64,000 nt of DNA from Flavobacterium araucananum (GCF_002222055.1 NZ_MUGS01000014.1:241954-305953); one strand, 5' to 3'; numbered from the stretch's first letter, positions 1 through 10,134 are shown. Notes: generated from the sequence alone by a model not told the origin. Made by a program: numbers and translations.

Positions 1-1014
1 CAAACCATATAACATACGGGAGTTGCTGTATACACTACTATTGTATACGGATAAAGCTGCGGTTAATACGATTAAGTTCAAAACATTGGCAATAAGGCGT
101 GTAAAAAATATTTTGTTACCAAATAGCTCAAACTCCATCCCGTTAAGATTTTGAAAAACCATTACAAAGGGGCTACTATCTGTAGTAATTTGTTGCCAGG
201 GCGACAAAGCAAATAAAATGATCAATGCCCCAACATAAAATATAAGGATTCTATAAATGACCTGATTGGTAGCTTTTGGAATGTTTTTTTCCGGATTTTC
301 GGCCTCAGCAGCGGTGATTCCAATAAGTTCTAAACCACCAAAGGAGAACATAATAAGCGCCATTGCCGCTAACAAACCTTGAAAACTGCCATCAGTAGTT
401 TTTTTAAAGAAACCCTTAGGAAAAAAGCCTCCATCATTATATAAATTATGAATGGTAGCATGTTCGCCTCCTGTACCACTTATAAGCAAGTACGTACCAA
501 AAAGGATCATTGCAATAATTGCGACCACTTTTATGATCGAAAACCAAAATTCAGTTTCTCCATAAACTTTTACAGAGGCAAAATTCAGAGCATTAATAAC
601 CAGAAAGAAAAATAAACTGGATGCCCACAGCGGAATTCCAGGCCACCAAAACTGGACATAAACACCAATGGCGGTAAGCTCAGCCATACTGACTAAAATG
701 TATAAAATCCAATAATTCCAACCGGATGCAAAACCGGCAAAAGAACCGCAATACTTATAGGCAAAATGACTAAAGCTTCCTGATACAGGCTCTTCGACAA
801 CCATTTCGCCAAGTTGTCTCATGATAAAAAAAGCGATAATTCCGGCAATAGCATAGCCCAAAATAACAGATGGTCCTGCCAGTACAGCCGCTGGACCAAT
901 GCCCAGGAAAAGCCCTGTTCCTATTGATCCGCCTAAGGCAATTAACTGAATGTGGCGATTGGTTAGCCCGCGTTTAAGCTGATTCTCTTGTATGTCTTGC
1001 TGTGTGTTTTTCAC
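1..1014 (-). CDS. Amino-acid permease, APC/AAT family (3' end cut off by window)
   Basis: The frame is open from the left edge to a GTG start and gives 338 residues of an inner-membrane amino-acid/proton symporter. The N-terminus carries the family signature GSIGTGLFLG in the first membrane helix (about residues 28-37), followed by alternating hydrophobic helices and the conserved loop ITAAEAENPEKNIPKA. The family is normally 450-490 residues, so about a quarter is missing at the C-terminus, outside the window. The GTG start is chosen because the charged N-terminal tail before helix 1 has the usual length and no ATG lies upstream in frame. A TACATTTG box (minus strand, 1048-1055) could be its -7 element. 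The substrate cannot be told from the sequence. Confidence 0.88.
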   Translation of the reverse strand, partial: MKNTQQDIQENQLKRGLTNRHIQLIALGGSIGTGLFLGIGPAAVLAGPSVILGYAIAGIIAFFIMRQLGEMVVEEPVSGSFSHFAYKYCGSFAGFASGWNYWILYILVSMAELTAIGVYVQFWWPGIPLWASSLFFFLVINALNFASVKVYGETEFWFSIIKVVAIIAMILFGTYLLISGTGGEHATIHNLYNDGGFFPKGFFKKTTDGSFQGLLAAMALIMFSFGGLELIGITAAEAENPEKNIPKATNQVIYRILIFYVGALIILFALSPWQQITTDSSPFVMVFQNLNGMEFELFGNKIFFTRLIANVLNLIVLTAALSVYNSSVYSNSRMLYGL

Positions 1015-1261
1015 AAATTAGTTTTTTAAATGAGCTAAATGTACTCACAAATGTATAAACAGCGAATATAAGTTAAAAAAGAAATCCTGCCAAGTATGAA
1101 AATTATACTTGTGTTCCTGAAAGAGATTTTTTTAAGAAATTTTTAATTAGCCTCTCAAGGGTCAAAAGTCTACAATTTGTGGCGTTAGGCACATTTCAAG
1201 TCTTGATTGGCATAAATAGATTTGCAACCTGGAAACATAATTGACAAATTGTGAATTTCTT

Positions 1262-1960
1262 CTAACAAATCAACAACAACCTGTATTCTCCTTCATTTTC
1301 TATTGGGGCTCTATGAATACAAGGCAACACTTGTTGTTTTGGATGATCTACGGCAAGTCGCCAAAGATGCCCTAGTCCTAAATTAACTGGTTTTGCATCC
1401 TGATGCACCTGATAATGCAGATCAAAATAATTTTCTTCCAGAAAGTTCTCGAATTCTTCCGGTGGTCCGTCATACAACTCTTTGAGCTTTGTTCTAATTT
1501 CCGGAATTAGGATTTTTTGCTCGGCTTGCGAGTTAGAAACAATATCACTTGCTGCTCCGTGATAGGTACATAAAAAAGTATCTGTTGCAATGGGCGAACG
1601 ATCAACATGAAACGAATAGACATCTGTCGCTATAAAATCAAATTCGTCATCACGTTCATAACACTTGAGTAAATTAAGAGAAGGCGAAGCGCCAAAATTC
1701 GTTAATAATTGTAAATCATTCAGGATTGTTTCTCTCGCTATATTCCCTTTTTCTGATAGTTGGAGCGCGATTAGATCTTCAGGATAAACTTCGGTTATGT
1801 TTTCTTTTAGAGATAACTGGGCTACAATCTCATTAAAATCACCATTCAAATGCCTGTACCAGCACAACGCATTCCTATCTCCAATAAAATTGGTATGTAC
1901 AAGCTCAGAAAAAGTAGCGACTACGGCTATTTGGCTGTTGTCAAGAAATGTATTGCTCAT
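1262..1960 (-). CDS. DUF1826-like protein
   Basis: A 232-residue soluble protein with no signal peptide. I chose the internal ATG (protein begins MSNTFLDNSQ) over one 16 codons upstream, because the upstream extension is hydrophobic and reads like leader sequence. Short motifs resemble what I recall of the DUF1826 family: an FHVDRSPI segment near the middle, CTYHGAA soon after it, and a C-terminal CIHRAP block followed by EGEYRLLL. In Proteobacteria such genes often sit with zinc-homeostasis genes, but no such neighbours occur here. It stands alone between the permease and the lipid-modification genes. Function is unknown and the family assignment is from memory of motifs only. Confidence 0.5.
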   Translation of the reverse strand: MSNTFLDNSQIAVVATFSELVHTNFIGDRNALCWYRHLNGDFNEIVAQLSLKENITEVYPEDLIALQLSEKGNIARETILNDLQLLTNFGASPSLNLLKCYERDDEFDFIATDVYSFHVDRSPIATDTFLCTYHGAASDIVSNSQAEQKILIPEIRTKLKELYDGPPEEFENFLEENYFDLHYQVHQDAKPVNLGLGHLWRLAVDHPKQQVLPCIHRAPIENEGEYRLLLIC

Positions 1961-2114
1961 AATATATAGTAAGAAGCTGGTTACTTCATGCGTTGCAAAA
2001 TTATGCAATAGTAATCAAAGTCCCGTATTTACTAAGCTATAATATTAAAGGTTGCAGAGCCGCTCTGTTTTACTCCTAAATAAGTGGCTTGTGATTTTAG
2101 TACATACACTCAGA

Positions 2115-3653
2115 TTATTTAAAAATGTTCATTTCTTCCTTATAAACAGGACTTTCTATGTTTAAAAAATTTAAAACACTATGAAAAACATGGTTTTGAG
2201 ATACTGTTTTATTTGCCTTGAGTTGTTTCGAATTATCAGATACCCAAACTATAAAAGGGATTTGATATTGTTCTTTTGGGGCAAAACTTATAGGTACTCC
2301 ATGCATGTACAGATTCTTTTCGCCTAAGGATTCTCCGTGATCCGAAACAAAAATCATGGCGCTTTTATACTCTTTTAACTCCTTTAGGTCTTCGATTACT
2401 TTTGATAAAATATAATCTGTATAAACAATAGTGTTATCATAAGCATTAAAGAGTTCTTCCTGAGAACATTTTCCCAGTTCGACACTATTACAAACGGGTT
2501 TAAAAGTTTCAAAAGCAGGCGGGTATTTCTTGCTATAAGTAGGTCCATGACTTGTACTGGTGTGCAATACAATCAATATTTTATTTTTTTTGCTGGACAA
2601 AATCTGCTCTTTTAATCCTGTTAAAAGGACTTCATCATACTCACACACTTGGCCTTTACAATCCTTTTTTAAAACATCTCTGTTTTGATATTTCTCTATA
2701 TGCACCGGAGGTTCTCCCCAGTTTGTCGTTCTCCAGACCACTTCGACATTATTTCTATAAAGGTAGTTGGGTAAGATTTCATATAAATCATCAGAGTTGG
2801 TATGTTCCAGAATACATTTTACACCAGCGGTAGTATATGTAGCGCAGGAATTGGCATCAAAATGAAATAAATTGGGTATTTTAGAAAGCAGCGGATTGGT
2901 GTTTTTCTTATATCCGTACAGCGAAAAATTCTGGCTTCTGGCAGATTCTCCAATTACTAAAACAACAACCGACTTCTGATTGTCTTTTATTACTGCATTT
3001 GGCAGTAAAATTTCTTTTTCATTCTTCTTGTATTTATGAATATAAAAAAGCGAAGTGTTTACAGAATAGGACCACGGCATGGCAAGACCTCCCAATTGTT
3101 TCGAGTTTTTATCAATCCAGAGCCAGTTGCTTGCATTGGCAAATACCAAAACAACAATAAACAATAAAGTCAGAGAAGAAAGGGTTAAAAATTTCTTCAG
3201 GGCAACATTTATAATATCGACTTTTATGATATAAATACTGGGAATAATACCCAGAAAGATGATGTATAGTACCAACTTAAAAGAGAAAAAATTACTCGAT
3301 TCTTCATAATTGGTATTGAGCACGTTCCCAATCATCGTTTCATCTATTATAACACTATAAGTATTAACAAAGTAAACTGCAATTGCATTGATCATAAAAA
3401 ATAAGACCAATAAAAATTTTCCAAAATAACGGGAGAGCGAAAACATGAGGTAGAAAACAAAGGCGTTCAAAACCAACATCAGAATCACAAGACTAACAAT
3501 TAAAACAATACCGTTGAGGCTTTTATAATCGATATGATTAAAAACATAGGTATAAAAAGGCAAATGAAAGAATACAAAATTCAAAATACTCATTAATAAA
3601 ACAAAATGAGTTAGTTTTAAGTTACTTTTTAGCGTAAATGGCAGTAATTTCAT
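2115..3653 (-). CDS. Phosphoethanolamine transferase (EptA-like, sulfatase fold)
   Basis: This 512-residue inner-membrane enzyme has about five hydrophobic helices in its first 180 residues and a periplasmic alkaline-phosphatase/sulfatase domain behind them. Visible family motifs are VIGESARSQNFSLYGY, the nucleophile region TYTTAGVKC (the catalytic Thr should be one of these), and the metal-binding VSDHGESLGE with the following MHG. Enzymes of this family transfer phosphoethanolamine from phosphatidylethanolamine to lipid A or other glycans and often give cationic-peptide resistance. Its start lies 32 bp inside the end of the upstream PAP2 gene, so the two are translationally coupled. The exact acceptor is not known. 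The divergent two-component system at 5121-7056 is a likely regulator (inference). Confidence 0.88.
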   Translation of the reverse strand: MKLLPFTLKSNLKLTHFVLLMSILNFVFFHLPFYTYVFNHIDYKSLNGIVLIVSLVILMLVLNAFVFYLMFSLSRYFGKFLLVLFFMINAIAVYFVNTYSVIIDETMIGNVLNTNYEESSNFFSFKLVLYIIFLGIIPSIYIIKVDIINVALKKFLTLSSLTLLFIVVLVFANASNWLWIDKNSKQLGGLAMPWSYSVNTSLFYIHKYKKNEKEILLPNAVIKDNQKSVVVLVIGESARSQNFSLYGYKKNTNPLLSKIPNLFHFDANSCATYTTAGVKCILEHTNSDDLYEILPNYLYRNNVEVVWRTTNWGEPPVHIEKYQNRDVLKKDCKGQVCEYDEVLLTGLKEQILSSKKNKILIVLHTSTSHGPTYSKKYPPAFETFKPVCNSVELGKCSQEELFNAYDNTIVYTDYILSKVIEDLKELKEYKSAMIFVSDHGESLGEKNLYMHGVPISFAPKEQYQIPFIVWVSDNSKQLKANKTVSQNHVFHSVLNFLNIESPVYKEEMNIFK

Positions 3654-4473
3654 ATAGGGAAACAGTGGTTATTTTATATATCGAAAGGGCTAAACTAATG
3701 AATGCTAAATAAAAGATGATTAAATCTTCATTAATTATTTTGTTGATCAGGCAAATACCGCAAATAAGAAACAAAACCACGAATATTGGATAGTATTTTT
3801 TATTGTTAATCCAATTGAAGATTCTAAATTTTCGGCAGATAAAAATACCCAATAATCCTGAGATATATCCAATAATACTACCTATAATAACATCAAGCGG
3901 ATGATGTGCCCCCACACCTACTCTGGTAAAGACAAGAATTGATCCTATAATCAGGATTGCAAAAATCCATAAAATTTTAGCTTTTAACTTTTTGGGCATA
4001 AAGGCAAACAATAAAACGGTAAGTATGGTAAAAATTGTAATGGAGTGTCCGGATGGTAAACTATTATGGCCGCATAATGTTTTTCCCACAATAAAAAAAG
4101 TATCATTATTATATACTGCTCCGGGTCTTGGTACTGCAAATATACTTTTGAGGGGACAAGAAAGCAAAATCGAAACTAGTAAACCTGATAGTAAAGCCTC
4201 CCAAAGTTTGGGGGCATAAACAATTAAAACACTCAAAAATGATAAAAAAACCACCGCATCTCCCATCTGGGTAAGATTGTATTCAAAACTTGGATAATGT
4301 CCCAAATGATGATTGATAAAATAAAATGTGCCTTTTTGAATTTGTACATACTGATCTGCATTTAAAGCATTTCGACTATACAAAAACAGAACAATAGCTG
4401 CCAGGAAAAATGCAGGAAGAAAAAATAGAAAAGGTTTAAGTCTTGAATAATTATTAATAATATACGTATTCAT
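3622..4473 (-). CDS. PAP2-family membrane phosphatase
   Basis: A 283-residue polytopic membrane protein with the three phosphatase motifs of the PAP2 superfamily: KSIFAVPRP (motif 1, K-x6-RP), SLPSGHS (motif 2) and TRVGVGAHHPLDV (motif 3, with Thr-Arg in place of the usual Ser-Arg). Members hydrolyse lipid pyrophosphates or phosphate monoesters on lipid A, phosphatidylglycerophosphate or undecaprenyl pyrophosphate. Pairing with the EptA-like gene, which it overlaps by 32 bp, suggests that it removes a lipid A phosphate or recycles a product of that reaction (inference). It is first in the minus-strand operon; the 647-bp gap upstream separates it from the divergent regulator genes. Confidence 0.87.
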   Translation of the reverse strand: MNTYIINNYSRLKPFLFFLPAFFLAAIVLFLYSRNALNADQYVQIQKGTFYFINHHLGHYPSFEYNLTQMGDAVVFLSFLSVLIVYAPKLWEALLSGLLVSILLSCPLKSIFAVPRPGAVYNNDTFFIVGKTLCGHNSLPSGHSITIFTILTVLLFAFMPKKLKAKILWIFAILIIGSILVFTRVGVGAHHPLDVIIGSIIGYISGLLGIFICRKFRIFNWINNKKYYPIFVVLFLICGICLINKIINEDLIIFYLAFISLALSIYKITTVSLYEITAIYAKK

Positions 4474-5120
4474 TGTTTTTACTGTATTAATATTTTTATT
4501 AGGTTCTCAAATAATTTCAATCTTAAAATATGGTTGTTCTTTGCCCTGAGTTAAAAATCATGAAAAGCACTAAAAACGATAATTCTTCTTACTTATGAAC
4601 CGATCTATCTTTTTGGCAAAACAGTTAATAATTCATTAAATTTTCCGGCTGTAAGATTAATTAATCTCATTATTCTGTTCTTGCTTTATACTTTAACAAA
4701 AAGTAAAATAATTGGTCAATTTTGAAGAAATTTAGAATTTCTACGGTAATTGATTTTTTTTAACGAATAATTTCAATTCTATTAAAAAATTTAAACTGGA
4801 AATGCTTTGGCTTACGATCTACGATCTCATTTAGTTGTTTAAAAACAGCGTTGTCTCTGTGAGAGAAATACAAAATGAGTAGTTTAATCCCTTAATGATT
4901 ATCAGACTTTCTTTATCTGGCAAATTATCAAACTTCCAGCGTTACAATCAATCTCTAAAAGTTTTATTTGTAATACAGTAAGACATAATAATATGTGTGA
5001 GATTTTTTAGATTTATACCCAACATCCAACCTTAAATCATTACTTTAGACTTTATTATAAAATAAATGCAAACCATTACTAATTCAAATTTTCTTCAAAA
5101 TGTATCTATAAACTTGCACT
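4474..5120. other. Intergenic divergent promoter region
   Basis: This 647-bp AT-rich stretch lies between the divergent PAP2/EptA operon and the response regulator gene. I find no credible reading frame and no strong hairpin. It must hold both promoters, and operators for the OmpR-type regulator would be expected here, but I could not pick out a clear repeated binding site. Confidence 0.5.
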
Positions 5121-5798
5121 ATGAAAATTTTAATTATAGAAGATGAGCCTGAAATTGCTCAAAGCATCAAAAATTATTTTAGAACCAACGGGATCCAATG
5201 CGAAACGGCCGAAAGCTATAATCTGGCATTGCGTAAAATTGATTCTTATGATTATGATTGTATACTTCTGGATTTGATGTTGCCTGATGGTGACGGATTT
5301 GATATATTAAGGGAACTTAAAAGAAAAAACAAAAGTGACGGAGTTATTGTGGTTTCTGCCAAAGAAACTCTTGAAACGCGTCTAAAAGGATTTAACCTTG
5401 GTGCAGATGATTATCTGACCAAGCCTTTTCACTTATCAGAACTTCTGGTTCGCATGCAGGCACTTATACGCCGCAAAAATTTTAAAGGATGTAATAACAT
5501 CATTTTCAATGAAATTGTAATTGACATATTATCCAAATCCGTAACGGTTAATAATAGAAAATTAGAACTGACCAAAAAAGAACTGGATCTGCTTCTTTTT
5601 TTAATAGGAAATGAAAATAAGGTATTACCCAAAGCCGCCATTGCAGAACATCTCTCGGGCGATATGGCAGATATGCTGGACAACCATGATTTTATCTATG
5701 CACATATCAAAAATCTAAAAAAGAAACTCCATCAGGCAGGAAGCGCTGATTACATCAAAACAGCGTATGGCTTGGGATATAAATGGGAAAATGAATAA
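5121..5798 (+). CDS. OmpR/PhoB-family response regulator
   Basis: A 225-residue two-domain regulator. The receiver domain (about 1-115) has the acidic pair in IIEDEP, the phospho-acceptor Asp51 in CILLDLMLPDGDG, and the TKPF lysine. The C-terminal winged helix (about 125-223) ends in the typical TAYGLGYKW. It is the first gene of a two-gene operon with the kinase downstream, whose ATG lies 8 bp before this gene's end. Its divergence from the PAP2/EptA pair suggests a PmrA- or BasR-like role in tuning envelope charge; that role is inferred from position only. Confidence 0.93.
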   Translation: MKILIIEDEPEIAQSIKNYFRTNGIQCETAESYNLALRKIDSYDYDCILLDLMLPDGDGFDILRELKRKNKSDGVIVVSAKETLETRLKGFNLGADDYLTKPFHLSELLVRMQALIRRKNFKGCNNIIFNEIVIDILSKSVTVNNRKLELTKKELDLLLFLIGNENKVLPKAAIAEHLSGDMADMLDNHDFIYAHIKNLKKKLHQAGSADYIKTAYGLGYKWENE

Positions 5799-7056
5799 TA
5801 AAAAATTACTCAACAAAACAACCAACACCTTTCTTGCCTATGCAATCATTATTTTATTGATAGCGGCACCATTATTTTACTACATAAGCCAGCAACTTTA
5901 TATTTATGAAACTGATGAAGTACTGCATTTTCATAAAGGTGCTTTTATAAAGGAAAGTCACCAGGATTTTACTCAAAAAGATATTGATTTATGGAACAAA
6001 TACAATCGTGAAGTAATGATTGTACGTGATATGGGTGTTAGCAGCGATTCTATTGTAGGCAAAATGCTGTATGATTTTATTGCGAAGGAAAAAGAACCTT
6101 TTCGCATACTGTATGCTCCTGTAACTATAAATGGTAAAAAATATACCTACACCGAGAAGATAAATCTGGTAGAGATGGAAGGAATGGTCTTTAGTATTGC
6201 CTTCATGTTTCTTTTTATCATTATTATACTTTTAATAGGGATTATCTGGATCTCAAAAGCTACTGCCGTCAAAATCTGGAGTCCTTTCTATAATACGCTG
6301 AACCAGATTCAGGATTTTGAAATCGATAAAAATAAACCGCCACATTTTATCCCGACTGATATCGATGAATTTGACAGACTTAATAAAAGCCTTGAAAGAC
6401 TGATTGAAAAAAATACAACCATCTACAAAAGTCAGAGAGAGTTTGTAGAAAATGCCGCTCACGAACTTCAGACTCCACTGGCATTATTTCAAACTAAAAT
6501 TGATACACTCACGCAGCTAAACCTTAACGAAGAACAGTCTCATGTGGTTGCCTCTTTGAATATGGATGTATCAAGACTCAACAGGCTTAATAAAAACCTG
6601 CTGCTGCTCTCTAAAATTGACAACGAAAGTTTTCTCGAAAAAAACAGTATTGTCCTTAATGATTATATCACAAAACATTTAGACTTTTTTACGGAACAGG
6701 CTAATGCTAAAAAAATCAATATTATAACTCAATTTACTTCAACTTTGACTGTAACAGGAAATCCAGCCTTAACAGAGGTGCTCATCAATAACTTATTTTT
6801 GAATGCGATTCGCCACAACACAAAAAATGGTCAAATCATTATTGAAACCCTCGGGAATGAATTGATATTTTCAAACTCCGGACAAATCACTCCTTTAAAA
6901 ATTGAGAAGCTCTTTAACCGATTTTCCAAAACCGATCATTCTTCTCCCGGAAATGGGCTTGGTCTGGCAATTATTAAAAAAATTATAGAACTTAACCATT
7001 GGCATATATGCTATTCTTTCGAGGATAATTTGCATCGTTTTAGCGTCAAATTTTAG
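5791..7056 (+). CDS. Sensor histidine kinase, partner of the upstream regulator
   Basis: A 421-residue membrane kinase. An N-terminal helix (about 12-35), a periplasmic sensor of roughly 100 residues and a second helix (about 133-155) are followed by the dimerisation box ENAAHELQTPLA with phospho-acceptor His224 and by a HATPase domain (N box LFLNAIRHN, G box GNGLGLAII). I start it at ATG 5791, which overlaps the regulator stop by 8 bp; an alternative in-frame ATG at 5767 would lengthen the overlap and gives a less usual N-terminus. The sensed signal is unknown. The sensor loop is small and without a recognisable domain. Confidence 0.92.
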   Translation: MNNKKLLNKTTNTFLAYAIIILLIAAPLFYYISQQLYIYETDEVLHFHKGAFIKESHQDFTQKDIDLWNKYNREVMIVRDMGVSSDSIVGKMLYDFIAKEKEPFRILYAPVTINGKKYTYTEKINLVEMEGMVFSIAFMFLFIIIILLIGIIWISKATAVKIWSPFYNTLNQIQDFEIDKNKPPHFIPTDIDEFDRLNKSLERLIEKNTTIYKSQREFVENAAHELQTPLALFQTKIDTLTQLNLNEEQSHVVASLNMDVSRLNRLNKNLLLLSKIDNESFLEKNSIVLNDYITKHLDFFTEQANAKKINIITQFTSTLTVTGNPALTEVLINNLFLNAIRHNTKNGQIIIETLGNELIFSNSGQITPLKIEKLFNRFSKTDHSSPGNGLGLAIIKKIIELNHWHICYSFEDNLHRFSVKF

Positions 7057-7317
7057 AAAATTTAAACTTCGCATAGACCCAGCCATGACACTATATGGCT
7101 ATCTTGCAAGAAGGGATTCAGTCCGGGTCATATCTTTTCTTCTATGAAATACTATCAAAACTATATTCGATTAAACTACTGCCCTTTATGGACTAATAAA
7201 GTTGAAAGTGCTATTAAAAATTTAGCCTTTATAATTAATTCGTATTAAATAACGGTAATAAAGATTCTTATTGATCCTTAAGTTATAATGTACATTTTTT
7301 GAAACTAATTATTTTAA

Positions 7318-8247
7318 TTAAGATATTTTCGCCCTTATTGTTTCTCTTAAATTAAACTTTCTAAATTCTAAAGGCGAGAGACTAGTGTGTTTTTTAAAAT
7401 ATTTTACAAAATAAGAGTCATCATCAAAACCAAGAAAGTATCCAATTTTACTAATGTTGTAAGTGGTATCCAGAAGCATTCTCTGTGCTTCTTTTATAAT
7501 CCTTTCGTGTATCATCTCAGATGGACTTTTATCCAATAACTGACTCGTCAGGTCAGATAATGTTCTGGAGGATATTTGCATAAGTCCTGCGTAGTCAGTC
7601 ACTTTAAATCCTCTTTTGTAATTTTCATCTATCAGATCAACAAATTTCATTAATTTTGACTGCTTTTTATCCTCAGGTGCAATCTGGCGTCCATCAATTG
7701 TATTTGATTTTTTCCATCTGTACTGCACCTGGATCAAAAATACTTTGAGATAAGACCTTAAAAGTTCCTCATGGCTCGTCTCCTTTTTATTTGCCAGTTC
7801 ATTTTTTATCAGGTCTAAATATTCATCTAAAATAAAGGTATCATCTGTATGAAGCAAACAATACGGACTTTTGCCAGTGTTAAACAAACGCTGTTTGAAA
7901 AAAGAGTCAATATCATTATTATTTTGACTCAGGAATTCTTCATTAAACTGAATTAAAACTCCGCTGTAATTGGTTTTCCTGTCGAAATAATGACTATCAT
8001 TTTTAGTCAAAAAGAAAAGAGTATTTTCGTCAATATCATACGCTTTAAAATTAACAAAATACCTGCCGTTTCCTTTTTTAAACCAAATGATCTGGCAATA
8101 ATTCTCAGCATGAACTTTCCTCCTTTTTTTGTCATATTTTTTTAAATAATTTTCAATTTCGTACAGCGAAAACCTTGCTGTATCCGGCTGATATTGATTT
8201 AGATGATATTCAGCAGCTTTATTAGGGGTGTCATTAATTTTTTGCAT
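7318..8247 (-). CDS. AraC-family transcriptional regulator
   Basis: A 309-residue cytosolic regulator with an N-terminal cupin-like effector domain (about 30-130) and a C-terminal pair of helix-turn-helix motifs (about 205-300). The second carries the usual family pattern around IGYFLGFDDDSYFVKYFKKHT and the LSPLEFRK tail. It lies 71 bp downstream of the MDR oxidoreductase and on the same strand, so it may be co-transcribed with the SDR/MDR genes, or it may have its own promoter in the gap. The effector is unknown. Confidence 0.9.
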   Translation of the reverse strand: MQKINDTPNKAAEYHLNQYQPDTARFSLYEIENYLKKYDKKRRKVHAENYCQIIWFKKGNGRYFVNFKAYDIDENTLFFLTKNDSHYFDRKTNYSGVLIQFNEEFLSQNNNDIDSFFKQRLFNTGKSPYCLLHTDDTFILDEYLDLIKNELANKKETSHEELLRSYLKVFLIQVQYRWKKSNTIDGRQIAPEDKKQSKLMKFVDLIDENYKRGFKVTDYAGLMQISSRTLSDLTSQLLDKSPSEMIHERIIKEAQRMLLDTTYNISKIGYFLGFDDDSYFVKYFKKHTSLSPLEFRKFNLRETIRAKIS

Positions 8248-8318
8248 TGGCTGCGATTCATAAGTTTATAATTTGGAGCGCTGTAATGGGTTAGAAATTA
8301 ATCCTGCAATCAGAGTTT

Positions 8319-9320
8319 TTAATTCTTTACCCGTATTACGACTTTACCTTTGGCACGACCGCTTTCTACGTATTTCAGCGCATCATTTGTTTGTTCAAAA
8401 GCAAATACTTTGTCTACTACAGGTTTAATAACTTCGGCTTCAATAAGCTTAGTAATTTCCTGTAGTTGGTTTCCTTCTGCCCTCATAAAGAGAAAGCTAA
8501 AGTTGATGTTCTTTTTTTGAGCCTTACTTCTTGTGCCAAAACTAAGTAGCGTTATAATCATTCTGATATACCATGGTAATCCCATATCTTTTGCAAATAC
8601 GGGTGTTGGCGGACCGGAAATAGAGATAACCTGCCCGCCCGGTTTTAACACGTTGAATGCTTTTTCAAGTGTTTTTTGGTCCTGACTGTTTACTACCACA
8701 TCATAATCTTTAAGTATATGTTCAAAATCCTGCGTTGTATAATCGATAAGTACATCAGCACCAAGGTTTTTTAGTAATTCAAAACTTTTTTTACTGGCTG
8801 TTGTGGCAATGTTTGCCCCCAGATGTTTTGCCAGCTGTATCGCTATAGTTCCCACACCACCTGAACCTGCCTGTATAAATACTTTCTCCCCTTTTTTTAA
8901 TTGGGCATGCTCCATCAATGCCTGCCATGCCGTAAGCGCGACCAACGGAATAGATGCCGCTTCATCCATAGAAATGTTTACGGGCTTAAATGCCACATCC
9001 TTTTCATTTATGGCAATAAATTGGGCAAAAGTTCCTACATGATAATCCTCAGGGCGAGAATATACTGCATCACCAACTTTAAATTTCTTAACATTTTTTC
9101 CCACTGTAGTCACAACTCCGGCAACATCGTGACCAAGGATCATAGGTAGTTTATAAGGAAGTATCAATTTAAACTCTCCTGTTTTAAGTTTTGAATCCAG
9201 AAGGTTAACACCTGCTGAATGCACTTCAATCAAAACATCATTGTTTCCCACAACGGGAGTTGGAACATCTGCAAGTTCAAGACCTCCTTTTGTATATTTA
9301 TTTATAATAAATGCTTTCAT
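8319..9320 (-). CDS. NADPH-dependent medium-chain oxidoreductase (quinone oxidoreductase-like)
   Basis: A 333-residue zinc-independent medium-chain dehydrogenase/reductase. The N-terminal GroES-like domain contains GHDVAGVV, and the Rossmann domain contains QAGSGGVGTIAIQLAKHLGA for NADP(H) binding, followed by the family's LGADVLIDY. The usual structural zinc cysteines are absent, as expected for quinone or enone reductases. It begins one base after the SDR stop, so the two are one operon under the TetR operators at 10135-10174. The pair probably reduces and detoxifies reactive carbonyls or enones. The substrate is inferred only from the family. Confidence 0.9.
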   Translation of the reverse strand: MKAFIINKYTKGGLELADVPTPVVGNNDVLIEVHSAGVNLLDSKLKTGEFKLILPYKLPMILGHDVAGVVTTVGKNVKKFKVGDAVYSRPEDYHVGTFAQFIAINEKDVAFKPVNISMDEAASIPLVALTAWQALMEHAQLKKGEKVFIQAGSGGVGTIAIQLAKHLGANIATTASKKSFELLKNLGADVLIDYTTQDFEHILKDYDVVVNSQDQKTLEKAFNVLKPGGQVISISGPPTPVFAKDMGLPWYIRMIITLLSFGTRSKAQKKNINFSFLFMRAEGNQLQEITKLIEAEVIKPVVDKVFAFEQTNDALKYVESGRAKGKVVIRVKN

Positions 9321-9321
9321 T

Positions 9322-10089
9322 TTAATTTTTTAAAAGTTGATAGCTTTTCTTCGGATTAATTAATTTATAAGCCGTTTTTGGAAAAAGCCTGTTGATGAGG
9401 TTAAATAGTTTTGCGTCGCCTACACGTATCGTATAATGTTCTTTTTCCAGCCCCGTGATGAGACCTTTTACCATTTCTTCGACAGATATTTTTTTATCAT
9501 TTCGGTCAGTAGTCATTTGTGTAGCCACTAGCGGTGGGATCAGTTCAAATATTTTTATGTTACTGCCCATGATTTTCAAATGTTCACGTAGCGATATGGT
9601 ATAAAAAGCGAGTGCTGTTTTTGAAGAAGAATAGGTCGCTTCTAATAGTGATGGGGCCTGACTAAGAATTGATGTTGTATTTATTATTGCTGCTTCTTTT
9701 CTTGATTGAAGCATGTTCATAAAGAGATTATTAAGCCTTACTACTCCCAGATAATTTACTTCTATTTCGTAGGCAGCGCCATCAGTATGTTTATCATTTG
9801 CAATACCTAAATTGGATGGTGGTACAAGTACAGCCGCATTATTATATAAGATATCGATACCGCCCAATTCTTTTACTTTCGAAAAAAGAAATTTTGCATC
9901 TTCATTATTTGCTACATCACTTTGGATTACTGTGATAGCAGGATATGCTTTTTTTACAGCATCAAGTTTTGCCTGATTTCTTCCGGTGATAATTACTTTA
10001 GCCCCAATTGTCAAAAACTGTTTTGCAGCTTCGAGCCCAATACCTGATGCTCCACCGGTTATTAATATTGTTTTTCCTTGTATGTTCAT
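9322..10089 (-). CDS. Short-chain dehydrogenase/reductase (DltE-like)
   Basis: A 255-residue classical SDR. The cofactor motif TGGASGIG is near residue 11, NNAA near 87, the catalytic serine is in TTSILSQ, and the active-site Tyr and Lys are in TYSSSKTAL. The extended C-terminus after ELIPPLVATQMT is typical of the DltE-like subgroup. It is the first gene of the operon with the MDR gene, from which it is separated by one base, and it lies directly behind two palindromic operators that match the one in front of tetR. A similar SDR occurs at 22135-22914. Confidence 0.9.
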   Translation of the reverse strand: MNIQGKTILITGGASGIGLEAAKQFLTIGAKVIITGRNQAKLDAVKKAYPAITVIQSDVANNEDAKFLFSKVKELGGIDILYNNAAVLVPPSNLGIANDKHTDGAAYEIEVNYLGVVRLNNLFMNMLQSRKEAAIINTTSILSQAPSLLEATYSSSKTALAFYTISLREHLKIMGSNIKIFELIPPLVATQMTTDRNDKKISVEEMVKGLITGLEKEHYTIRVGDAKLFNLINRLFPKTAYKLINPKKSYQLLKN

Positions 10090-10134
10090 AATGATATATT
10101 TAAAAAGTTGTTTTTTTATAAATTTTCTATATTT

